Origin: Clitopilus passeckerianus
Lineage: Eukaryota > Basidiomycota > Agaricomycetes > Agaricales > Entolomataceae
Direction of reading: 5' to 3'
Assembly (NCBI GenBank): GCA_944990035.1
Contig: CALYLX010000156.1
Span: 675,925 to 739,924, forward strand
Length of the DNA: 64,000 nucleotides
Shown: piece after piece, positions 34,594 through 46,436 of the stretch
How the letters are laid out: every line of letters begins with the position of its first letter
Numbering within the stretch: position 1 is the stretch's first letter
The notes under the pieces: model-generated
Databases searched by the model: none
What the model saw: the letters and a program-made list of their open reading frames with translations, nothing else
What the model was told of the DNA's origin: nothing
Made by a program: the position numbers and the translations under genes

Positions 34594-35460
34594 TCAGCAG
34601 TTTGCAAGGTAGCTCGACAAAGCGCTCTTCTCTGCGCTATCGATGGTCAAGCTATAATAGTGCTTGACTTCGACCCAAGCTCGAGCGTAGGTGCACACGA
34701 ACGAAGACAAGGGTGGAATCCATTGAGCGATATCTACCAAACACAAGCCGAGGTTAGTCCAGTTCGAGAAGGTGACACTGGAGGAACAAACCTTTATCGC
34801 CCTTGCTCTGGTTCAAGTTGTCCGTCACTGCAACGAGTTGAGGCCGGGTGAGGTCGTTGGCGAAAGCTTCTCTCTGTGCAGTAGTCCACGACCGGGCACC
34901 GGAGATCCAGGCCTCTTTGAGGGGAACAACGTGGTCCTGCAGAAGATACGTATCAGCACCGAACGCCAAAGTATTAGGTCGGGCATCAGACTCACGATAT
35001 CCAAGTCAGACGCCAAAGTCGTGGCGACGCCGTCATATGGAGATACCCAATGACCAGAGGTGGCTTTGCAAGACGAGTCAGTGACAACAGACGTGCCATC
35101 TCGCTTGAGGACAGCTACGTATAATGAATGCGGTGAGTACGTCGTCGGCTGTTTGCAATGAATGATACTCACTCTCTCGGGTATCGCAAGTTCCTGAGAT
35201 GATGTCCCAAGTGGGGAAGAGATCCCTGTTGTAAGCGGGAGAGTTAGAGGGGGTTGCAACTGTCACTGTATATGCATAGGACTTGTTAGCTACGACCGAT
35301 GTCTAACAGGTCATTGATCCTTACGTTGTGACAAGTACGTCCTTGCTGTGCTCGCTGCGATAGGCGTGGGCAATGCTCTCTGCGACAAGGGCACGAAGAC
35401 CGGAGCAGCGAGGGTAGAGGAAACTGCAGCGAGTACAACGAGAGGAGTAAGCTTGAACAT
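34594..35460 (-). CDS. small secreted HNH-type (DUF1524/GmrSD-like) protein
   Basis: The start at 35460 gives MFKLTPLVVLAAVSSTLAAP, a clear secretion signal ending in Ala-x-Ala-Pro. Three or four introns split the gene, which encodes about 215 residues ending YLANC. The core DLDIDHVVPLKEAWISGARS with a later LNQSKGDKDIAQWIPP carries the Asp-His, His and Asn arrangement of the His-Me finger nuclease fold seen in DUF1524 and related secreted fungal proteins. It also has the typical paired Cys (GTCDTRE, SSCKATSGHWVSPYDG, SFVCTYARAW). It may be an extracellular nuclease used for DNA scavenging. The nuclease activity is inferred. The last intron (GTTTGT...GTAG) joins GDK to DIAQW in frame. Confidence 0.8.
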
Positions 35461-36696
35461 TGTATCTTCACGTCGAGTCTTGTGTAACAGCAGCTAATGG
35501 GAGCAGCTGGAAGACATAACTGAGCATGCCGGACCGTTTTATAGGTTTGCAGAGTTGAATCTTGACAGGTAGTAACGAGAACAGGCCCGTCCAGCTGCGC
35601 TCAGATGACCAGATAAGACCAAGAAGGAAGCCCGACAGAGAGAAGCGACGAGCAGAGATAATGAACGTGTGGTACAACAATTCATTGATTGACCACATGT
35701 GCGTCGCATCTCCATCCAATCAATCCGGATTCAGCTATCATGTCCTTGAGATACCTGATCAGGCAGATGGCTGGAGCTGGAGGCTAACCAGAGAGAGAAG
35801 AAGTGAACATTCGTAAGTTAGGTAATGACAGAAACCCTGAAAACCCATGCCTTCATCTGCCAATTCACTCCACAGGTGGTTGATGCTCGCTCAAATTGTT
35901 AAGGCACTACAAACAGAGAACATGAACCTTTGTATCAGTTCTAATGGTTGCCGAACTACCGCACCACCGTTCCATGCGTTCGGAGATACTGCATCTTCAA
36001 GTTCCCGGCGCATGTGTCTTGAGCAGAAGTAATCCATGTGGTTCCGGGACGATATGCCGTTTGTTGGTTCGAACGTTGCCCCAAAGGTGTCAAGAAAGAT
36101 GTCGAAGTTCAAGGATTTGTTCATGCTGGCAGGCACGTTGTTTTATTTCAAGTTCTTTGCTTCTTTGCGCCATGATTGTTAGGGATAGACCAAACCAGCT
36201 TCAACCACAGCTTCAACTGGAAGAGTGCTGACAGCTAAACACAGCCACAATGAGGAGCGAAGATCAGGTCCATTCGCACTGAGCCATTCGCCAACCACTC
36301 ACTCAAGGAAAAATACAGAAGTTCTCTCTGTCCATTGGGCAAGTAAATTAACGATTCGACCCAAATTTTGACATTGGCTGACACGGAAAATCCCAAAGAT
36401 AGCTGACTATCTTGAAAAGGAATTCCTTCGGCTACTCCTCATGGGCATCTTTGCAGGGTAGAGAAGAGCAAAGAAAGGTAACGCGACAGAATTGTTATTA
36501 CAGTCCCCAGGTACATAGCGCGATCACGGTGCTATGGGAAATCAAGAGAGGGAACGTATGCAAAACGGGTGGACTATCTTAGGCGTTGATCGTATTTGAT
36601 GGGAGCGAAAGGAAGGGGAGAAGATGGGCGGGGTAGTCCTGTTGCCTGTGCTAACCCTTGGCTAGGCGCAATTCTCAACTTGCCACATCAATCGCC
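35461..36696. other. intergenic stretch between HNH gene and Ppo-like gene
   Basis: About 1.2 kb. The first few hundred bases are likely the promoter of the secreted HNH gene; the last part is the 3' flank of the Ppo-like gene. Open frames here are short and without domain. No repeat or RNA gene is recognised. Confidence 0.5.
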
Positions 36697-37470
36697 TTAT
36701 TCTCTCCCCGCCCCATTCAATCGTCTGAGTGCCAGGCTTGTAATCTAAAAACGGTTCGTCAGTTCATCTGTTGAGGCTCGGACATACATGATGAGGCTTG
36801 CCTTTTCCAACCCAAACGATGCGAACGCTATGCTTTCCAGCGGGCACAACGAAGCTGCCATGACTGAAACCCTGAGCATGACACTGATCCCGCCCTTCAG
36901 GCGTCGATGGGTAGCACCAGATATTTTTGTCTACCACAAAGTCGGAGGTCCTCCCAACACCTCTGCCATCGATAAACACCGCCAGCTGCATGTCTCTTTG
37001 GTCGACATCGAGTAGTGACAGCCGGTGAGGAGTCGACCTCTCGAGGGTGTATTCAATCGGGGAGGGTCGTCCATGGGCATCTGGAAGAAGTGTATTGATT
37101 TCCCAGCGCCGGAAAATTGTGACAGGTGGTTTGCATGTGATGTTCAACGGTGAAGAAACAGGCATATCGGGTTTTGCCGGGATTGGAGGTATGTTGGGAG
37201 ACGGCTGCTGCGACGGAGTTGGGGAGACCGATTCTTGGGAGGATGAACCTAGGCATTCGAATGAAATTCAGCTTTGTATCTGATTCGGAGAGAGAATACA
37301 TACCATAATAGTACACTAGAAGGGTCCCTAGAATCACAAGGACAGCATCCAAAAATCTTGCGAGCTTGTAAGGTTTTGGACGGGGAGGCGCTTTGCCCAC
37401 TTTTGGAGGTCTACATGTTCGTTTAGTGATGCTTCTTTCAACCCAAAGAGACAGAGGTGAACTCACGATG
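36697..37470 (-). other. C-terminal membrane-anchored domain, fused or separate
   Basis: Exons read as a Pro/Lys-rich linker, one transmembrane helix (FLDAVLVILGTLLVYYY), a Ser/Pro-rich stalk (SPTPSQQPSPNIPPIPAKP) and a compact beta-rich domain (CKPPVTIFRRWEINTLLP; LSLLDVDQRDMQLAVFIDG; GSFVVPAGKHSVRIVWVGK). I do not name the domain. The phases of the flanking introns allow direct continuation from the Ppo-like coding sequence. A short separate gene is the alternative. Confidence 0.5.
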
Positions 37471-40400
37471 GAGTGAACTACCCATGGAACAGCTTCAGTC
37501 ACTGAAAGTACCGAAGACGAAACGAACCAGAAACCCACCGAAACCTTCAGCGTCAATGGGTATGGTGCTACTCTCCCTTTCTTGTCCGTATATAAGACTG
37601 GATCCGCCTACCAGGTGATTGAGTGAGTACAAGATAATTGATTAGTTCCAATGAACGTACGGGTTGGCTCTCGGAAGATCGACTCTTGTATGGTTCATAC
37701 TTGTTGATGTTTCCCTCCAGTTTAATATCCTCCAGGCTGAAGATGGCTTTCAGAAGCTGTACAGAGATTTAGTGCCCTATCGCCTTTATCCAGGACCACC
37801 GGTCAAGATCTGACCTCGGGCATCGTCTGCGGCAGGCGAATCAACATAATCATACAGGTAAAAGGTCAAAGAGAACGTACGTTATCGCAGAAAGATAGAC
37901 CTGGGCATTTATGAATACCGAGGCCTTGAATAGACCAAGGGCGGAATCCATGGGTTTTACATATGAGTGTCCCTGTGGCATGCATGCGACAATTGGTCAG
38001 TTCGCTGCCCGTACGAGAGCAAGGAGGTTTGGGGTGATGTCTGCATTGTTCTGAATCTGTATCGGCAGGCCCGCAGTCAGAAGGATGAAGCTCTGAGTGT
38101 TCGCTCTCGTCCATCGTATCACAATCACTTTTCCGCCATATCGGACAATGCTGCCGTTCCTCTGTCAAGCACTTTGCATTGCTGTGTATCTGGCACGTCT
38201 GGTTGTCAGTCGGAGATCCTGTAAATGCGCAGGACCAATTGATACAAGGTCCTGTCCCATGGTAGACGTAGATCGTCCGTGCAGGATTAATGTCGTCCGG
38301 GTTGTCGAAGAGCTCCTTCTGTATAAGGCCGGAAGTACTCAGCATATGGTCGAGTGGTCAGGAGAAGTGACGACCGCACATTCTGATGTAAGGAACCAAA
38401 ATCTGCCACCACCCGATCTCCTACTTTGACTTCTTTAGATGCTGGGCTTCCAGTACCATTAGCTTCGGGAATTTCGTCGTCTTTCTTGACTGTTCTAACA
38501 AGAGCCAAAGGTATACCAAGCCCTAAGACTGAATGAGACAATGAAAAATGAATATACGAAGCAACATATGCACGTTGAGCCTCGCGGACGTAGCCCATAA
38601 GTAGGAACTCCTGCAATTTCGCGGGAATCTGAGGCCCATCGTCATCTCTGTCCAGGAAGGGCCCAAATGGCTGGGCAACATCTGCCAAATAAAGCTGTGA
38701 GGAATGCTTCACCAGAAGAACAAAGCAAGACATTCACCATTTTTCACGGCTGTAATCCAGTCTATTAATGCCTTGTTCTCTGTCGGCATCCTCAACCCGA
38801 CGATCCGGGTGATGTCCTCTTTATGGGCCATCCGATCGGGATCCAGATAGAAATCAACGACTTGTGTGCATGCTGAATGCGGAACTACAGTGAGCATTGA
38901 CATTTGCGTAAGTGGAAAATCTTGGACTCGCCTGATGCATAGTTTACAGCCATTACTACGCAAAGGCCCATTATATTGGCGGATAGCCTTGCTATGGTCA
39001 ATTTAGCTAGAGGTCTCTCCAGCCGTCGTTCTGCCTCCTCGAGCGAGATCGTCCCTGCTTCGGTAGCATCCCCATTCTCTTGTCCGCCTTCCTGCGACCC
39101 GATCCCCTTGACTAAATGATCTGGTACATTTTGAATGACATCGGAGATGACAAGAGTCCTGTCGATCTTTTCTGGTAAATCTCCGATCGTCGCATGGGTC
39201 CGTACGAGTCGCTCTATGAAGGTGTATGACATGGATACATCCGATGCGCCTTCGTCTGTGAAAAGTTGTTTGTATACCCCAGAGACCCATTCCCAGATAA
39301 CACGATTGAATATCTCTTTGAGAAGGTATTTGCAAAAACCACCGAGAACAATCTAGATCAAGGTTCGTCATAACAATGCGACGGTCAAGGTAGTAGAAAG
39401 TCCCTCACAGTTTTATCGGCCCACATATCTCGGACAATGTCCTGGCATAAGATCAGCTGGGGGCGAAGTATCGGGTATTTAAAACTCAAGTACCTTCAAG
39501 ATCCCAAAAAACCCTTTTGGCTCCACCGACTTCGGCGGAATGAGTGCCTTGGACACTCTCTCCTGCACTGCGCGCCGAATTTTCTCTCCGTTGACCTTCG
39601 CAAGGCGACTTGCAGTCCAGAAGTCGGCTGACTCGCATCTCCCGAAGACATATCTAACGAATGATCCCATGAAACTTCAATCTTGAGACAAAATGCGGGT
39701 AAACTTACGCATATAAGGAGGCAAAATCCATGAGGTACTCGGCAAGTCGGGGAACGTCCTCGAGCTCCACTTCTTCTCCACACTTGTAGATCAGAGTCAG
39801 TGCAGGCCATAGACACGCAGCTTAGGATAAACTCACCAATGTTTGAAGAACCCAAGCGGTGCATAACGGGTTGATGACCTCGTACGCGAGGTCAATGGTT
39901 TGTTCCTTCGTTTTCGTGTCGTTTGATTTCGAGCTACTTGAATTTATGGTACGTTGTTGGAAGAGAAAAAAGGAAAGGGGAACTAACTGTGTTTCAATGT
40001 GCTTGTTCACAAGTTGCTGTACCCCTGCACTGAAGTATTTCGTGTATGTTCGGAACGTGCGCACATCCGGCATTAGAGAATACATAAGCTAAAAAATAAC
40101 CATGAATCATCAACAATCAGGCTCTGAACAGCTTCGGGCGTGGGCTCACCATTTGTTGGTCAACATCGTGTCTACAGCAAACAAGAGATTCAATATAAAT
40201 TGACAGGTATCAAAGTTTACACGTACAAATTGATCTTGGAATTGTCAGTGACATCGATGTCGTCAAAGGCGAGCATGTATCTGTGGGTTCCTAGTTAAAT
40301 CGAGGTTTTCTACGCTGGCGTCCACGGGACCAACGTACCCGTAACGGCCTGTTATTGATTGCAAAGCTGCACTATAAGGAGTTTGGTAGATTTCCGGACG

Positions 40401-43257
40401 ATTGAAAACATGTCTGACCCCGTCCCAGTCTTTTAGTATCTGGGGAAGGGGGGCCGCCTCCACGGTATCAGCGTCGTAGATTGCCAGTCGGTCAAGGGTC
40501 TTTAATCTCTCTTGAACATTGTTTGGCAATAACAGGGGGAAAAGTGCACGTGAGCTGTTGTAGGGAAAAGACCGGGGAAGATTTCGAAGGATGACTGAAA
40601 GAATTCTTGTTAGTAGGAACGAAGACCGCGAGCGAAGCCGAAGGTTACGAACGAGCGGGGAGGGCTGCGCTATATTCCCCAACAGCGCGAGACGAGAGGC
40701 AGAGCTCTTGAGCTACGGACGCCCAGGGTGACGGTGTATCTGTACAGGTATACGTATAAGAAAGTCATCATCTCCGAAATCACTGAAGAATCCGGGCACC
40801 TTTATCACTGGGCTGGGGATCCCTCTTCGGATGTGGGTCGTCACAGATAGTCGTCACCTTTGGAGGCTTTAATTAGCCTTTGCCGGCTTTCCGAAGCTCA
40901 GGTTTTGAAAACGTACGATGGCTCTTATGAGGCCGTAAGTCTACTCACGACTCAGCGTCTATGGGGGAATTCAATACAAGGGACGCTCACCTGGGTAGCA
41001 CCCAGTCTGAAGAGTGAGTCCTTTAAAGGCTTCTCCGCAAGAAGCCCAGGCTGTAAGTTGGATCCCGATCAGTTCAAACTTGAATATGAGTGTAACAACG
41101 GTAATAATCTCACAAGGAGTTCCAGTTGATCAATGCCGCCGGGATAGCAGTCTTTTGCTCGCTTGACAACGTCAACGTCGTCGTTCCACTGCTCAAATTT
41201 GGTATATCCTATCATCGCGACTGAGTGTAAGATATTTGGTTGTCGATTATTGGAGACCACATACGACTGAGGCCCAAGTAGAGGCGAAATTCATTCAATG
41301 TGCACATCTTGAAGCTTCGGCACTGCTGCATAGTAGCAGTAACTCTTTGTTTCAAGAACGAGCCCAAACTTCCGGCTCCGGACGCTTCTGGTGTAGACGA
41401 GATCGCGCTGAGAAGGGTTGTGGCGAGCTCTTTATCCGAGAACATCGCAGGCTGTCCATTTTGATCAGTCTGACGGTCTAAATCACTAAGGTAGTTAAAA
41501 CGTCAGTTTGAGATTGAATTCGGCGGAATACGACGTTGAGACGTACCTCAAGTAGGCCGGGAACTTGAAGGAGGTCAATTGCGAACTCCTTTCTTGGCGG
41601 CGGACTTCAAGCTGGCTTGTGTCTTCCTCCTTCCAATCCTGCTTATCCAGCCAAGCGGCATCTTCTTTACACAGCAACGAAGGTATCTGAACAAGATCTA
41701 AAATTTAGCTAGCCACCTGTAGTTTTAATGTTTTTTTGCATACCTGGTATAAGAGCGCAATTTCAACTGAGCACTTCTTGACGTCAGCGGCAGCTGCAGC
41801 TCCCTACGGTGCCACAAAGATTGAGAACATGACAAGTTCGTGGTACCCTTGACTCACCAAAAAGTCGAAGCTAGGGCCGGAATGGAAGAAGTCCTGCTTC
41901 GTGACTCCTTTGAGGAAATCCCGGACGACCATGTCCTTGAAGTGAACGCAGTTGATCGTTCTAGCCTGCTCGAAGATTTCTTTATTCCTTTGCTCCTCAG
42001 ACAAATCCGGGCTCTCGACGGCCTCAAGGCGGCTTGCAATCGACTGTGTGCTCCTTAGATAATGGGACGTTAGAAATGGATAGCATGTTTAGCTCACGTT
42101 GTGGTTTCGATTGAAGAGGATCAAAATCGTGGACACCGACGGTGTCAAAAACTCGATACGATCTTCGGCGAAGGCGTCCACCTTTAACTTGCCGCCCGTT
42201 TTATCTCGTATGGCGTCTCCTGCAGCGCTTGTGGTTCCGTAGAGAGGCGATAAGTCATAATAGGGAGACGTCTCGCTGACTGTCTCATTCCCAAGAGCAG
42301 CATCGGTGCAAGGACGCGAGACAGATAGCTAGTCAATAGTCAGCATCCATTGCTACAAGCCGCGAGGGCAAAAACGACGCTCACATAAATAATAGTAGCC
42401 AGAGCATAAGCTAAGCCAGAGACACGTTGGTCATCGGGATGGAAAGCTTGTGTTTGTGCAGAAGGTTGTGATGCTATGGATGGTCCCGGTTGGGAGGTGG
42501 ACGCAGACGATGGAGAGGCTGGTAATGAAAGAAGCTCATCGAAAATTACATTTACAGGCTTGCGCTTTGAGTCATCGGCTGCCGATGATTCATTCGCAAC
42601 CAGGATGTAGGGGTATAGTCGGTTTTCCTCCGCACGACCAACGTTCCCCAGTGCTTTGACAGTACGGCCTTTTGAGTTCAACCGAGCTAGATTAGAGGAA
42701 CATATGAGAAAATATACGAGGCAACAGTTAAAGATATCATACTCGTCCTAATGAATGCATCTCTCATCTCCTGCGCATGTTGGTCGTCCGGAGCCATCTT
42801 TGACATATTGTAGATCCCATTGAACAGCTGTTCATCGGTCAGAGATAAGTAGTAAGGCAACTCAGAGGTTGGACGCACCGGTTGGAGGCTGTCCCGTCCG
42901 CCTTTCACGGTTGAAAACTTGGTAAAATTGTCCTAAGAAGGGTGAATGACTGTTGCAGACGTCTAGAGGTTGCAAACTGACCACGTCCTCCTTGTTCAAT
43001 GCTGAATAAACAGGGGATGGAGTCGTCTTCGAAGGGATGGGGTCCGGCTTTGAAACCCATCTGGGTTCAGTTGTTGCAGGGCTTGCATTCGAGCCGACGA
43101 AAAAGTCTTTAGGATACTTGGTTAGAAAAGCCATGTCACGGAATCCGGGCACTAGGTGTTTCTGGTTTCGAGTGGAATAATTATACGCATTTCGGAAGCG
43201 GAGACGAAAGCCAAGGTGATTGATGAACTCTAAGCAGCTTTCACGTTCGTGCGCCAT
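36697..43257 (-). CDS. diverged Ppo/linoleate-diol-synthase-like protein with membrane-anchored C-terminal extension
   Basis: A gene of roughly 20 exons from MAHERESCLEFINHLGF at 43257. The middle matches the heme-peroxidase half of psi-producing oxygenases: YYDLSPLYGTTSAAGDAIRD, FLTPSVSTILILFNRNHN and EQARTINCVHFKDMVVRDFL. The second half matches their P450-like part: YAYVFGRCESADFW, LSANIMGLCVVMAVNYA, VVDFYLDPDR and VKVGDRVVADFGSLHQ. The P450 heme loop GLGIHKCPG is present. In the peroxidase half both expected heme His are replaced, so dioxygenase activity is doubtful. A Cys/His-rich insert precedes the P450 loop. After PYPLTLKV, in-frame splices lead to PPKVGKAPPRPKP, a membrane segment (ARFLDAVLVILGTLLVYYY) and a beta-rich domain, ending at 36697. 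If the coding end were instead at the TGA near 37467, the last domain would be a separate gene, but I see no ATG for one. Confidence 0.65.
37926..38246 (-). repeat. Cys/His-rich degenerate repeats inside the Ppo-like gene
   Basis: About 100 codons without a stop lie between HGTGPC and GLGIHKCPG. They read as four or five imperfect units with closely spaced Cys and His: TCQIHSNAKC, HCPIWRKSDC, QCRHHPKPPC, NCRMHATGTLICKTH. The pattern resembles small zinc-binding units. The stretch could also be an intron whose length is a multiple of three (donor GTATCA, acceptor TCAAG), but the regular Cys/His spacing speaks for coding. Confidence 0.5.
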
Positions 43258-43903
43258 GACAAGGAGCGCGTTTTTCGGCCTTCACAGACGCCGAATGTTA
43301 ACTTAGGCGTCAGGCATATCCTGAAGGGTTGGGCGAGCGACATCCAGATTGATCGTGAAATGATAGAAATGTGAAAAGCCAAAAACGATCATGGGCAAGG
43401 TAGTGGCCTCTGGGCCACCTGCGAATTTTTTAATTTTTGACGCCTGCCGATGGATAATACATTAGGAGCTAGGCCCGATCGGATTTCTTTAATAATTCAC
43501 CTTTAATTCAGGACAGCTGTGGCTACCTTAAGCCAACCCTCCACGCGTCAAAGGCAAGTTCAGCAGGTGCTCGATCGAAGCGGTTCATGCTCATGACTGT
43601 CATTGATAGCCTTGACAGCCAGGCGCCTGTCGTCCTGGTGTGTGGGAAAACCGGAGTTAGCACGCTTATGCGGCGACATGTGCGCTTGCTCGTCGCGTTC
43701 GCGTTCGTCTATCACACACTATCACCTGGAAGTTGAAGTAGGACCCCAGACAACCTCATCCAAAAATCCATAGTGAAAATGAAATCGCGCGTCAAAAAAA
43801 TACCTTCTCCATTCAGCTGCAAACACTGCGCCGTGAGGTCTGCAAGACGATATAAGATTCGTTCCGGCACCTCGGGGAATAATTGGTAAAATATTGAAAC
43901 ATC
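43258..43903. promoter_or_regulatory. divergent promoter region of Ppo-like and DUF2235 genes
   Basis: About 0.65 kb lies between two start codons pointing away from each other. No open frame of note is seen. The two genes could be co-regulated, but no shared element was identified. Confidence 0.4.
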
Positions 43904-46436
43904 ATGGTAAGTTTCCTAGTGCTACAGTAGAGTTCGATACCAGCCATTCTGACTTCCCTTCGCTGCAGTCTCAGTCTACGGCAGGGCCAGCTACTGGGGC
44001 CAACACTACCGGTGCCCAGGCTTCGTCCCCTAGCCAGTCTTTATCGACAGGCTCAACACTATCTGCCCAACCATCTACTCAGCAGCCACAGGGCGCTACT
44101 ATAACTGGCCAATCCCCCCCTTCTTCAAGCTCAACTGGTGGTCCCAACCCTCCAGCTAGTCAGTCCACACCTCCATCTCAGTCTCCGCCTCCTGCGGCGT
44201 CATCCAGTGGGACAAGCCCTCCAGCTAACCCGACGCCGTCGCCAGGCCAGTCTCTACCGGCGGGCTCAACTACCAGCCCTTCATCTGGCCAGCCGTCTAC
44301 TCAGCAGCAAGCGGCTGCTACTACAGCTGGCCAGTCTCCCCTTACTGCAGGGTCAACTGGTGGGGTCAACCCTCCCGCTAGCCAGTCCCCACCTCCGGCG
44401 TTAACCAGTGGAGCAAATCCTCCTGCAGCGTCAGCCGGTGGGGCAAATCCTTCAGCTGGCCAGACTCACCCTCCAGCAGGACCGACTGGAGGGGCGAACC
44501 TTTCAGCTGGCCAGTCTACGTCCCCAGGGCCTAGCCAACCCACGACATCTGCCTCCACTCTTGTTTCGCTTCCAACTGGTCGCACTCCAAAAATTCTCGT
44601 CCTTTGTTTTGATGGGACAGGCAATAAATTTGGAAAAGTGCGTTCAATCTTTTACACCCTAATCACTATGTCATGCTAACTGTACCTTTTATAGCATGTA
44701 CGTTGGCTTTTTGGACGGTCGTATCCAACCATCTGATGTGATACACAGAACTCAAATGTGGTTCGACTGATGCATGCCCTCGAGAAGGACAACCCTGAAG
44801 CACAGGTTGTCTATTATCAAGTATGACTTGCGCCATCTACTACTCTACACCGTAGCTAACGCGTAGTGCAAGCCTGGCATTGGGACCTATCTCAATCGTA
44901 AATTTGCCACCAAGTTCTTCTCGTCGCTATATGCTCAGTTTGAAACTGCGTTTGCACGAGGTTTAGGAGACCATGTCAAGGACGGGTACGATCCCCTTCG
45001 TTGATACCCGTGCTTGTGCTAATATCTCCTCTCAGGTACAAATTTCTCATGCAATATTACAAGTGGGAGCTCGACTTTTTGTCACTGCTCATTGCGAAGT
45101 TTCTAAACACCAGATAGGCCCGGGGACAAGATCTGCCTATTCGGTTTTTCTCGTGGAGCGTATACTGCTAGAGCGCTCTCTGGCATGATCTATAAGGTCT
45201 TAATTCCTTGTCCTTATTTACGATGCTTGAGCTGGAACGCTAATATACAATCTTGTAGGTTGGGCTACTGCTACCGGGCAATGATCAGCAGCTCGATTTT
45301 GCTTATGAGGTCTACAAAAACACTAACCGTGAAGGCGCCGTCGTGGCACGTGAGTTCAAGGAGACATTCTCGTAAGCTCTCGCCGTCATCCTCGTCGTTT
45401 AACTTGTTCTGACCTCTTAAATTCGTTCAGGATTCCAGTCAAAGTTCATTTCCTTGGTGTCTGGTGAGTCCTAACATTCGAAGCACAGGCATAAAGCAAG
45501 CTAAAGATGTCATCAATCAGGGATACTGTCGCCTCTGTTGGTCTTATACCTCGTTCCTTGCCATATTCGACTCAGAACGACGGCGTGGAACACTTCCGCC
45601 ACGCACTTGCTTTGGATGAGCGCCGAGCGCGCTTCCGACCGAATCTTTGGGGTGAACCTATCGCATCGCGGGAAGAACTCGACACCATCCCAGAGCTTCT
45701 AAATCGAAACAAGGTCTCTAGGGACGCTTGGGTTTACAAGCCCCCTGCTGTCTCAGATGTCAAGGAGGTGTGGTTTGCAGGTATGACCTTTCCCCAAGGC
45801 TGCGAACCTACACAAATTGATGAATGGTTCTTCAGGTGCACATGCAGATGTCGGAGGTGGCTCACATGAGGCGACCCACCCCACGAGCCTCTCGAGAATC
45901 CCTCTTCGTTGGATGATCAGGGAATGCTTCCTCACGGGGACCGGAATCCTATTTAACAAAGAGAGGCTCAAAGCTAATACAGAACTGGATTCGGACGCAT
46001 TGACGAAGTTTCCCCGGGGCGTCCATATCCACAATATACCGGTATCGCAAACAAGATACACAGCCATTCTTCCGAATATGAAGATAGCTTCCAATCTCCT
46101 CGACGTCATGGAGCGCATTTATGATCAACTCGAATTAGCAGTTCCCTGGTGGATCCTCGAGTTTTTACCACACCGTTCGGTCTATCAAAAGCAAGATGGA
46201 TCTTATGCACATTGGAGGCAGTACGTCTTAATATCACTCTTACGCGACCGTTTTTCTGATTCGTTCCTTCCAGACGCAATTATGGCAATGGCAGACTGGT
46301 TCCTGAAGCAGAGCCTGAAATCCTCGTGCATAGGTCTGTCGACGCCCGGATCAAGCAAACAGAGAGCAAATACTTACCCAGCGCACTAAATTGGGATCGC
46401 ATTGTTGGTTTGAACGGCTTCCGATGGGTCGATTGA
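43904..46436 (+). CDS. DUF2235 alpha/beta hydrolase with long Ser/Thr/Pro/Gln-rich N-terminus
   Basis: The start codon at 43904-43906 is followed at once by a GTAAGT intron (43907-43968), so the first coding exon is the ATG alone and the protein begins M-SQSTAGPATGAN. About 190 residues of Ser/Thr/Pro/Gln/Gly-rich imperfect repeats follow. The catalytic domain then begins at KILVLCFDGTGNKFG. The nucleophile elbow is CLFGFSRGAYTARALSG (Gly-x-Ser-x-Gly), and AGAHADVGGG supplies the conserved Asp/His region. It ends LNWDRIVGLNGFRWVD at 46436. DUF2235 is related to the Tle1-type phospholipases, and fungal members are cytoplasmic proteins of unknown substrate. No signal peptide is seen. Introns near 44640-44760, 44820-44870, 45050, 45200-45260, 45370-45430, 45465-45520, 45780-45835 and 46220-46275 are consistent with the domain. 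Confidence 0.85.
43969..44560 (+). repeat. degenerate Ser/Thr/Pro/Gln-rich coding repeats
   Basis: The DNA encodes imperfect units such as AGQSPLTAGSTGGVNPPASQ, TGGPNPPASQSTPP and AGGANPSAGQTHPPAG. They form a long disordered N-terminus of the DUF2235 protein. Such tracts often vary in copy number between strains. Confidence 0.7.

Noticed and set aside
35900..36100. A GGTTCGAAC box suggesting a tRNA T-arm
   Set aside because: The flanking sequence does not fold into acceptor, D and anticodon arms by eye, so no tRNA is called.
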